DNA from: Vicia villosa
Taxonomy: Eukaryota; Streptophyta; Magnoliopsida; Fabales; Fabaceae
Direction of reading: 5' to 3'
Length of the DNA: 64,000 nt
Assembly (NCBI RefSeq): GCF_029867415.1
Contig: NC_081183.1
Span: forward strand, 65,670,336-65,734,335
The translations under genes and the position numbers were made by a program. Under the pieces are notes generated by a model, which had not been told where the DNA came from, searched no databases, and was given only the letters and a program-made list of their open reading frames with translations. Positions 22,872 through 31,803 of this stretch are shown in pieces. Each line of letters starts with the position of its first letter. Positions within the stretch are counted from its first letter, which is position 1.

Positions 22872-23340
22872 TTCGGAAATGCATTTTCGAAATAATTTTT
22901 TTTTTCAGATTTTTTTGACTTGGGAAATGCATTTTCGAAAACACCAAAAATTGGTGTTTTCGGAGATTTCCGAAATGCATGAAAATTCAAAAAATACGTT
23001 GTTTTTTTGCAATCAGGTAATATTTCGGAAGTTCATTTCCGAAAATAATTCTGCATATACAATTTTCCCTCCTTCACTATTTCATCATTTTTCTCCAAAA
23101 CTCCTCCAAACCCTCTCCAAAACTCAATCAATCTCAATCCATTTTTCATCTCAAAATCAAATTTCAAACCGTTGATCACGTTAAAGGGAGCATAGAAAGC
23201 TACAATTTGAGGTAAACATCTCTCATTTCATCCCCTATTTCACTACATTGATTGAAGAATTTGTGCTGAAAACTGCGATGGTTCGGAAGTGCATTTCCGA
23301 AATATGTTACCTAACAAATTTCGGAAATGTACTTCCGAAA
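22872..23340. repeat. Palindromic TTTCGGAA-TTCCGAAA motif cluster, left flank of the FAR1-MULE
   Basis: Near-palindromes of about 20 bp (ttcggaartrcatttccgaa and variants) occur at 22872-22891, 22922-22940, 23023-23044, 23282-23301 and 23319-23340. A 12-bp perfect hairpin cgaaaacaccaa/ttggtgttttcg lies at 22935-22961. The same motif recurs on the other side of the MULE genes at 51099-51118 and 51140-51161. I read them as subterminal repeats of the MULE, possibly transposase-binding sites. Confidence 0.65.
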
Positions 23341-23545
23341 TAAGCCCTGGCAGTGAAAAAAAAGAGTTTTGGCCAATTTTGCTAATTTTTTCATATGTTA
23401 GGTATGATGCATCCAGACAACATTGTCGACGATGACGTAGTAGTTTCGGAAGTTGTCAACGTTAATAACGATCCGGTTTTTGAAGTTAAATCTATGATCG
23501 ATGCGGTTGATGTACGACAACAATTTACAAATGATCGGAGCTTTG

Positions 23546-23911
23546 GTAGTCGTGAACAATTGCTTGATTGGGTTCGTAACGAAGCTAGTAAACTTGGATT
23601 TGGAATTGTTATTTTAAGGACCGACAATGGAAATAGTAGACGGAAAGCTTTTGTCGTTTTGAATTGCGAGCGGGGTGGGAGTTATGTACAAACAAACCGG
23701 GTGTTAAAACATGAAGACACGGGATCGAGTAGTCGTGAACAATTGCTTGATTGGGTTCGTAACGAAGCTAGTAAACTTGGATTTGGAATTGTTATTTTAA
23801 GGACCGACAATGGAAATAGTAGACGGAAAGCTTTTGTCGTTTTGAATTGCGAGCGGGGTGGGAGTTATGTACAAACAAACCGGGTGTTAAAACATGAAGA
23901 CACGGGATCGA
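23546..23911 (+). repeat. 183-bp perfect in-frame tandem duplication in the FAR1-like domain
   Basis: Units 23546-23728 and 23729-23911 appear identical over their length and preserve the frame (61 codons), so the DNA-binding domain core is encoded twice in a row. Identity shows the duplication is recent relative to the decay seen elsewhere in this gene. Confidence 0.95.
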
Positions 23912-24242
23912 GAAAGTGTGGGTGTCCGTTTAAGTTGCGCCCGACTCGGAGGGTTGATGATTTGTGGCGTTTAAGCGCCATTTTGTGGAGTTCATAATCA
24001 TGCCTTGGATGCCAAGTTACACGGGCATCCAATGACGTGTCGTTTGTCCCGCAAAGAGAAGAATGTGATTTCGAATTTAACGATAGTCAAAGTGGCGCCT
24101 CGCAACATACTTGCCGATTTGAAGCGGAAAAAACCGGATAGCGTTTCAAATATCAAGCAAGTTTACAATGAACGACACAATCTTAAAGTCTTGAAAATGG
24201 GCCCTCGATCGGAAATGCAACAACTTTTGAAACTATTAGGCG

Positions 24243-24247
24243 ATAAC
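24243..24247 (+). repeat. Ogre target-site duplication, left copy (ATAAC)
   Basis: ATAAC before the 5' LTR matches ATAAC at 45253-45257 after the 3' LTR. Joining the flanks at this repeat restores the collinear MULE reading. Confidence 0.95.
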
Positions 24248-26382
24248 TGTCATACCCCAAATTTGTCCTACCCCTAATTTATTTCTAACTGGCTTATACT
24301 TTTCATTCCATGTACATCTCATCATTAGGGCACTGACATGACTCATACATTCATCAATCAATAAGCTTGGCTTCGGATCAAGGGTCTTGTTGATTAACGA
24401 TTCTCTTTGCCACTTATAACACAAGATGTTGGGTTTTCCTCTTCCCAATTAGACGCTATTGAGCCAGGATCTCATTATCTTCAGAAGTTGGGGTTTTGTT
24501 GTGTTCACCTGTGGTACAAGCTGTTTGAGTTCAAGTAAGGTTTGCTTGGGTTTCTCAGTAAAGGACTTTGGCAGAAGTAGCATGAATATTGTGGATTCCA
24601 TTAAAGACAATCAAGTGGTTTCGTTTAAATTGACGCATTCATTTGGGGCTTGATAGGTCATTCCAAGTTTATAAGGTTGTGTTCCAACACTCATATGGCA
24701 TGGCCCCTTCGGTGGAAAAAATTGAAATTCAAAATTGAAGCATTGAAGGGAAGACTTAAATTGACTCCCAAGGCTCACGTCATCGCAATCTCATTCAAGA
24801 AAAACCATTCACAAACAACATCCTGCTACTGTACCAAGGTCATTACAAAACTAAAAGCGAAACTACAAAGAAGTGAGTTATTAGAGATTGCAAGAATATT
24901 CAAAAGTTATCTTTCATTACAAGAGCCCAATCCGGCCCAGTGCATTGCAAGTCAATTACAAAAGTAATACAAAAATCTGCAGGGGAACTCATTCACTCTA
25001 GTGTCCCATGTCTTGTCTTCATTCAACTTCACCCTGACTTCGCCTTTTGCTTTAAAGATCTCCATGATTCCACCTCGAGTTATCCATCCTAAAGCCTTTC
25101 CCACGCCATAAATTCCAGCTAAAAAAACAGTCCCTGCACCATTCAAACTCAGCCCATGAACCTGCAATAATGCGAGAAAGAGGTCAAGCACGGCCTCATA
25201 TCAGCAACTTCAGACAATTAGAAAAATAACCGGGCCTGAACCATTCAGCATTCATGATGTTTCAAACACTAATATATAGCCATTCATCAAGTTCTATACT
25301 ATAAAATCAGCAGCACTGCATTATCTAAACAAATCCAACAGCATGCCAAATCAAACCATTCATAAAAATAGTCATAAACATCACCTAAAACCACTCACAC
25401 ATCCCTGCATATCATCAAATAAGCCAGCCCTGTTACCATATTCAGTTCAACCAAAAACAGAATCATTCCTAACCAAATTAACACACATCATCAGCAAAAC
25501 AATATCACCAAAGAAACCTGCATAGACACACATCGAATTCAGGTCATAATATGTCAAAAGAGAGACACTCAAGTCTGCCCCGATACAAGTTGATCAAGCA
25601 TACCAGGCTGACTTGCTGCATTCAAATACAAGACCAGTTTGCTAACAGAGATTCACTCATTTCCACAAATAAACCAAACTCATACATACCGAAGCTTGCA
25701 AACCTGCATCAAACTAAAGAGCAGAGTTCAGAAACCGAAAATCCAGAATAGTATTAGATTAGTTCACACAAACCAGTCCAAAAATTCAGTTCGAAAACAG
25801 TCTCTGCATTCCATACCATATACCCTGCAAAAGAGAAACCGAATGAAATCTGTCCACACTACCAACCAGCCATCAATTCACACTGTTCGACTAATATTGC
25901 AGCCCTGCATTCGGAAACAAAACCAGTCCCTGCGTATGTTATCCACGAGTCAGCTGAGCAAATCCCAAACGCCATAACTCCTGCACTTGTCCACATCCAT
26001 AAGCCAGTTCAAAAAACAATGCTCAAAGACTTCTAAAACATGCAAGTATCAATTCCCAACTATTTCCTAACTAACTTCCAAACTGTCCAAACAAAATTTC
26101 ACAACCAACTTCCAGTTCCTAGCATTCTAACCTATAACCTATCACTAATTCATTTTCTAACCAATTGATTTCAAACCAACCCTTAACCGATTTTTTTAAC
26201 CACCAAAATAGTAGTAACAGAACTTTAAGTCCTAACCTTTTCCACAATCACTTACCAACAGCTCCTAAACTAATCCGAAATGATGTTTTGCTTCGCTTCC
26301 TATCCACTCTTCAAGCCCTTGCCATATTCCAACCTATAACAGCAACAAAAATCATAACAGTCAGTTTGAATTCACTCTCAAA

Positions 26383-26566
26383 GTCCCACATCCGAGAAAT
26401 CAAAAAAGCTGCAAACATGTTAGTCCCACATTCAAAAATCAGAAAAAAGGCATTGCAAGTCCAAGCAAAGTCCCACACTCAAAAATCAGAAAAAGCATTG
26501 CAAGTTGTAAACCTGAGTCCCACATCTAAAAATTCCTAATGATTGCCCAATCATTGTCCTATAAAA
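26383..26566 (+). promoter_or_regulatory. Ogre LTR promoter: four USE-like boxes, CCAAT and TATA
   Basis: GTCCCACATCC (26383-26393), GTCCCACATTC (26423-26433), GTCCCACACTC (26470-26480) and GTCCCACATCT (26517-26527) resemble the plant snRNA upstream element RTCCCACATCG. CCAAT lies at 26547 and TATAAAA at 26560-26566. The last USE-like box ends 32 bp before the TATA, close to the spacing of plant Pol II snRNA promoters. Transcription probably starts near 26590. The 3' LTR carries the same array at +16574. Confidence 0.6.
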
Positions 26567-28514
26567 CCAACTCCACCCACCCATAAGCTGACACCTAAGC
26601 ACTATCACCATCATTGTCTCGCTTGCAGACTTTGAAGGATAGATTGTGAAACCTCAGTTCAAACACTCTCAATTCCCTTCCCTTCACTCAGAGCTCACCA
26701 CCAGGGTTGTTTAGAGCCTGCATCAAGCTCTGAACCAAACCTGAGCTTAACCTCAATCCGTCAACGCTCAACATTCCTGCCTCACCATCTCGCTCCCCTA
26801 TTACGTTGTCCCTCAGCCACTCTCAATCGCTCAACGCACAACGCTCGTACAGAAATCCAGAAGAAAAAGCATAAAGGAAAAATCGAGACGCACCTGAGCC
26901 AAGGGTCATTCTCACGTCTACTTCGCGATTCAAGCAGCGGCAAAGGACACACTCCGGTCTTCTTCGACACTTCTCACTTCAGGTAAGCCTAAATCCTCTC
27001 TGTTCATGGCATAGCATCGTTGTTTGAATCCCATGGCGCGATGTTTGAATGAATTTAGGGTCAGCTTGTTTGATTTCAATTTAAGTGAGGGTTCGGATGG
27101 GGGATTTTGAGTTTCATTTGAATGAAAGATGTTTGGGCGGAATAATAAGGGATGGAGACGAGAGAGAGGGTGTGAAGGCTGTGGCGTTTCGACGCCGTTT
27201 TCGGTGAGGTTAGGGGGACCTCCGCCGCACCATGGTTGTTGCTCATGAGGGAGAAAGTTTCTTCGGTAATTGAATAAGCCACAACTTTTTACCCTAAATC
27301 CCCTTTTGATTTCATTCTCTTTTTATGTTTTATTAATCTTTTTATTTTTTAGTCTGAGTCAATAATAAAACAAATTGGATCATTCACAATACTCTTCCGG
27401 GCTGTTTTACCATTTGCACCCCCAGGGCCCATATTCCTTTTTGGCACATAAGAAATTAGTAAAGAAAAAACTGCTTCTGGGCTTGATTTTGGGCCCTGCG
27501 CCCATTTTACTGTTTACACCTCTATTTCAATTTCACACCCCCCTTTGCTGTCAATAAAACAATAATAAATAGATTTTCTTTTAATCCTTTGTTGCTATTA
27601 ATTCTTTTTTCTCAAATGAAAATAACAAAAGCATTTTCTATCCAATTAGTTTTTTTTGAAATATTATTTTCTTTTAATTGTTTTGTAATTGTTACTTCTT
27701 TTCACTTGCAATTGGTCGATCAACCATAAATAATAGTAGTATTTTAGTTAAATTTTGTGCTATATTTTGACTTGTTCTTTTTCATGCTTTCATGCTATTT
27801 TCAATATTCTACTTACCGCTTTATTTTTTTCATGCTTCTTTTAAATCCTAACCTTAGGTAGAAACCATGATAACATTAGGTAGAAATTCCCTTCATACTT
27901 AGGCTAGTTTCTTTTTCTTTTGCAACATAAAACACTCTAAAAATACTTGAATAAATTTCCCATAAAAAATACCAAGAAAACTCATAAAAAAAATGACTAA
28001 TAAATACTTTGACTAATAAAAAGGGAATGGAAGCTTGTAACTTCTCTTGCTTAAGGGATGTTCGAGTGCTTGGGGCTCCCTTGCTTAAGGGTTCCATTCA
28101 GGCGTAAGTTCCCAACCTCTAAAAAAACACAAACCAAAGAGTAACTCGAGTTTCCCTTGCTTAAGGGATTTCCTCGAAACACTCAAACTCTCTCTCTCTT
28201 CTCTCGCTTTCTTAAGGGCACCGTTATTTCCGCTCCATTGCATCCTAGGCTGTCCCCTTGTGCAAGAGTGCGAACGTTAATGCCGCCCAACTAAAAAACA
28301 CAAAAACAAACAGAAACTATGGAGCCGAACTACGGCGCTCTGATTCCTGAAAAGGATACGTAGGCATCAAGTCGCGGGGCTTGAACGAGCACATTTGTAA
28401 ATATTTCCTTCTTTTCCCCGTATTTCTTTTGCATTCATTCGCATATAGACATAGACATAGTACACACCCTTTAGATAGAAACAAACATAGGTGGATACCA
28501 TTGAGTACGATGGG

Positions 28515-28544
28515 CGCGAGGGGTGCTAATACCTTCCCCTTGCG
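28515..28544 (+). other. Conserved R/U5 stem-loop, Ogre 5' LTR
   Basis: A 9-bp stem cgcgagggg/ccccttgcg with a 12-nt loop tgctaatacctt, 134 bp before the LTR end. The same structure with altered but still pairing stems occurs in the solo LTR (49287-49316) and, on the minus strand, in the gag-only element (51555-51587, 60408-60440). Confidence 0.75.
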
Positions 28545-28680
28545 TAATCGACTCCCGTACCTTGATTCTCTGGTCGCAAGACCCTGTTCCTTCCTTTGTT
28601 AGGTTTTCTGATATTCCTTTCCCTTATGGGATAAATATATTAGTGGCGACTCTGTGCATTTTTCGCGAGCGTGCGACAGC

Positions 28681-28698
28681 TGGCGACTCTGCTGGGGA
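28681..28698 (+). other. Primer binding site, tRNA-Arg type
   Basis: tggcgactctgctgggga begins two bases after the LTR end. It is complementary to the 3' end of plant tRNA-Arg with its CCA tail, the primer known for Ogre elements. The same 18 bases occur on the minus strand at 60264-60247. Confidence 0.95.
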
Positions 28699-29627
28699 TG
28701 TTGCTAGACCTGTTGCTGGTCCATCCTTAGTGAGTCGATCCTAGCCTGCGTTTGTTTGTTTATTTACTGGGTGTTTACTTGTTTTTATGTCTATATCTTG
28801 TATATATGTTTGCATGTTTATTTTCTGCTTGCATATCATGTTTATTTCTGTTTGCACATCATGCATATGGATTATATTCTGTGTTCCTTGGGGTCTTCTG
28901 TTCTGTTTTGCAGGTGGGGGGTTTTTGAGGTAAAAGGCCCACTGCCCAGGCCAAGTGACACATAGGATTAGCGTGGATGCTCATGTTGACTCCCGTGGCG
29001 CTTGCTATGGATGAGATTGACATGGGGTACCACAACTGGGCGAGGTTCTTTCATGGAACACTGTGTCTGGCACGCTTGTTGCCTCAAACACTTTGTACCC
29101 CATGGGAAATGTAGACCCTGGTGACCATTAGGGACCACTTGTCCGTGTCTAGAATTCATACCCGTGAGATTGGGGTGGGACAGGAAACCTTGACTCCTAC
29201 ATACCTTTGGCATCATATCTGAGGTCGGACCTTTATTTGGTCTGTTCTCATGACTCTTGATATTCTGGTATTCCAAAAAGGCGTCGAACCTTTGATCCTG
29301 TGACATTTGGCCTGTACAGAGGTTTCATATCAGTTATTCAGAGGATTGTACAGTGGTTACTAAGATTATATGGACCTTGATCCCATGCCTTTGCATTGCA
29401 TACCATCATTGTTTCATCCACTTCATTTGTGAGGGATCCTAAAGTCTATTTCTGAAAAAAGAATGAAAAGAGAAAAAGAATATTTTACTTCACAAAAAGA
29501 AAAGAAAAGAAAATATGCAATTACGAATAGACTTTAGGATTCTCCCGATGAAATGCATTCCACCATATCATTTAACATGCATGTTTATTTATTTTCAGGA
29601 ACATTTGGCTTTGTCTCCGACCAACTC
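28699..29627 (+). other. Ogre untranslated leader
   Basis: About 930 bp between PBS and ORF1 without a supported gene. It is purine-rich near 29455-29520 (gaaaaagaaaagaaaag), and ttattttcag at 29590-29599 could act as a splice acceptor just before ORF1. Confidence 0.6.
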
Positions 29628-31436
29628 ATGGCTCCTCCATTGAAGACTGGTAGTCGCAACATCTCTTACACATTTCTAAATCCGAATCTGGATTCTCTCG
29701 AGTGTTTGGTTAAGAAGATCACGCCGGATGAAACAACCAGGTTCCGTGAAAAGTATGGGTATATTCTGAGTCTCCTCAAGATGCCGTTCACCAAATACGA
29801 GCAAGAAGGAGTTCATACCTTGCTTCAGTTCTACAACCCTTCTCTCCGTTGCTTCACGTTCCCTGACTACCTTTTGATTCCCACATTGGAAGAATATTCT
29901 CTTTTTCTTGGTGTTCCGATCAAGAAGGGGGAAGTTCCGTACTATAGCACCATGGAGGCTCCCACTTCTATTGAAATCTCCAAGGCTCTTTATTTGAGCA
30001 AGTCAGTTGTTGATGCAAATCTTTCCGAGAGAGGAAGATGTCAGGGTTTTCATATGGAGTTCCTGGTCAAAAGAGGGTGTGATGCTGCTGAAGCGAAAGA
30101 ATGGGACACTTTTAGGGCTATCCTGGCTCTAAGTATCTACGGTATCCTAATGTTTCCGAACGTGCCTGATTTTGTCGACATGAGTGCAATCCATTTGTTC
30201 ATTCTACAGAATCCTGTTCCTACGCTCTTGGGGGATGTTTATCATTCAGTTCATCAAAAGAACCGTCAAAAGAAAGGTTTGGTCAGATGTTTTGCTCCTT
30301 TGCTATACCGCTGGTTCAGATCACATTTGCCTGAACGTGGAGCTTTCGTTGATAGTAGGCACACCTCCAAATGGGCTGAAAGGATTATGGGACTTAGAGC
30401 CAAAGACATTGTATGGTATAACAGATCTTTGGAAGACAAGGAGGTTATCATGAGTTGTGGAAAGTTCAATAATGTGCCCCTCATGGGTGTTAGAGGGGGG
30501 ATCAATTATAATCCCGTCTTGGCTAGGAGAACTTATGGATATGCCTTCGTCAATCCTCCTGAGCAATCTGAGATAGCTGAGAACATTTTCTATCATGTGG
30601 TCACCGACAATGGACAGATGGCAGAAGCTGTACAAGCCTGGAAGAACATTTGTTGGAGAGACAAGAAGCATTTTGGTCAAAGGGACTGTGCGACTTATGA
30701 AGACTATACTAAGTGGGTCGAAACTGTGGCTAATACCCAAGGAATGCCTTTCCCTATCAAGGATCCTTTATACCCTCCTGTTGGCGCACAACCCAACATT
30801 GTCTCCATGCCTCGTTATAATCAGACTGTTGAGCAGAATCGGAAATTGACTGAACAAATGGAGACGATGCAAGTTAAGATGAATACCGATAGGCAAGAGA
30901 AGCTGTCTGCCCTTCATAAGTTGAAAATGAGAGAAATAGAGCTTGAAGAGTTGTATGCCAAAGGAAGCACTTCTCAGAAGAGGCCGAGAGTGGTTGTCGA
31001 TCCCAAGTCCACTAAAATTCAAGAGAGGGAGATCAAAGAGCATTATGAGGATCAGTTGGCGGAACTGACAAAGAGGCTCCAAATCCAGACTGATATAGCC
31101 AAATCAGAGAAAGCCCGTCGAAAGAAAGCAGACAAGCTCCTTCTGGAACGTCAAGCAAGGATTGAGGGGTGTTATGAAGAGATTCGCAAGCTGAAGGGTC
31201 GAGTGGAAGAAAAGGGGCAAAGTGATACTCAAGCCCAAGAGGAGGCCAGAGGTTGGGAATTGAGAAGCCGTTACTTGGAGACCATGCATTTCAGAAAGGA
31301 CCTATTGATTCAAGAAGTTGTTAAAAGACCAACCCATGCTGAGACCAAAAAGCTGTTTGAAGAAATGAAGGCTTGGAGCTATAAGAACATTGGAGATAGC
31401 CCACTTCGTCATTTGGACATGGGGGATCCTGCTTAG
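29628..31436 (+). CDS. Ogre ORF1 protein, upstream of gag (602 aa)
   Basis: An extra protein found before gag in Ogre elements; role unknown. I start at the Met at 29628 (MAPPLKTGSRN) rather than the frame's first Met at 29553, because a possible splice acceptor lies between them and the recognisable domain starts downstream. Residues about 30-400 look like the plant transposon-associated DUF7745-type domain (FREKYGYILSLL, LRCFTFPDYLL, PTLEEYSLFLGVP). Residues about 405-570 are charged and heptad-like, a probable coiled coil (EEIRKLKGRVEEK). No catalytic motif is visible. The frame is intact. A cofactor in RNA binding or particle assembly is possible but unproven. Confidence 0.85.
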   Translation: MAPPLKTGSRNISYTFLNPNLDSLECLVKKITPDETTRFREKYGYILSLLKMPFTKYEQEGVHTLLQFYNPSLRCFTFPDYLLIPTLEEYSLFLGVPIKKGEVPYYSTMEAPTSIEISKALYLSKSVVDANLSERGRCQGFHMEFLVKRGCDAAEAKEWDTFRAILALSIYGILMFPNVPDFVDMSAIHLFILQNPVPTLLGDVYHSVHQKNRQKKGLVRCFAPLLYRWFRSHLPERGAFVDSRHTSKWAERIMGLRAKDIVWYNRSLEDKEVIMSCGKFNNVPLMGVRGGINYNPVLARRTYGYAFVNPPEQSEIAENIFYHVVTDNGQMAEAVQAWKNICWRDKKHFGQRDCATYEDYTKWVETVANTQGMPFPIKDPLYPPVGAQPNIVSMPRYNQTVEQNRKLTEQMETMQVKMNTDRQEKLSALHKLKMREIELEELYAKGSTSQKRPRVVVDPKSTKIQEREIKEHYEDQLAELTKRLQIQTDIAKSEKARRKKADKLLLERQARIEGCYEEIRKLKGRVEEKGQSDTQAQEEARGWELRSRYLETMHFRKDLLIQEVVKRPTHAETKKLFEEMKAWSYKNIGDSPLRHLDMGDPA

Positions 31437-31803
31437 TATTGGTTTTTGTTATAGAATCACCACCAGTCTTGTTGGATGGGGTTCTTATTTCCATTTTCTG
31501 TATTGTTGGCTCATGAGAGCAGACTATTTTGTACTTCAAACGTGGTTGTGGAATTAATGGATTATGGTTGTTTATCTTGGTTGCGCTTCGTTATTTCTCA
31601 TTATTGTAGTGTTGGTTCGAGACAAAGCCAAAAATTCTTGAAAATAATATAACATGCACACATGCACCCATGCACTCATATCATACTGCATTTTCAGGTT
31701 TTTATCAGGTTCTAATTGGGGTCCCTTCCAATTCCAGATTTCTTTTCCAACGACGAAGCTGACTTTCTTACATCCTTACCGCACCAGGAGCAACGAGAGA
31801 ATC

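Larger units (their letters stand above)
23395..24247 (+). pseudogene. FAR1-type MULE transposase, N-terminal part (broken)
   Basis: First segment of a MULE transposase split by the Ogre. It encodes an acidic start, then a FAR1-like DNA-binding domain (SREQLLDWVRNEASKLGF, RGGSYVQ, RKCGCPFKLR) and the following HNHALDAKLHGHP region. The start is uncertain: the Met at 23395 or 23404, possibly after a 5'-UTR intron (donor near 23212, acceptor near 23400). Defects: a perfect in-frame 183-bp tandem duplication within the DNA-binding domain (23546-23911), and one extra T in the run at about 23981-23984 that ends the first frame at 23997. The remaining frame continues to 24247, where the Ogre target site begins. 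Confidence 0.85.
24248..28678 (+). repeat. Ogre 5' LTR (4431 bp)
   Basis: Starts tgtcataccccaaatttg, ends gagcgtgcgaca. It contains a promoter region (USE-like motifs, CCAAT and TATAAAA at 26560), imperfect tandem motifs cccttgcttaaggg around 28060-28170, a conserved block gagccgaactacggcgctct near 28322, a strong stem-loop at 28515-28544 and a PBS-like box at 28644. Small ORFs inside are not genes; each recurs in the 3' LTR. Confidence 0.97.

Noticed and set aside
25343..26539. Series of small ORFs in the Ogre LTR, recurring at 41917-43113
   Set aside because: They are identical in both LTRs because the LTRs are, lie in U3 upstream of the TATA box, and show no protein-like composition or domain.
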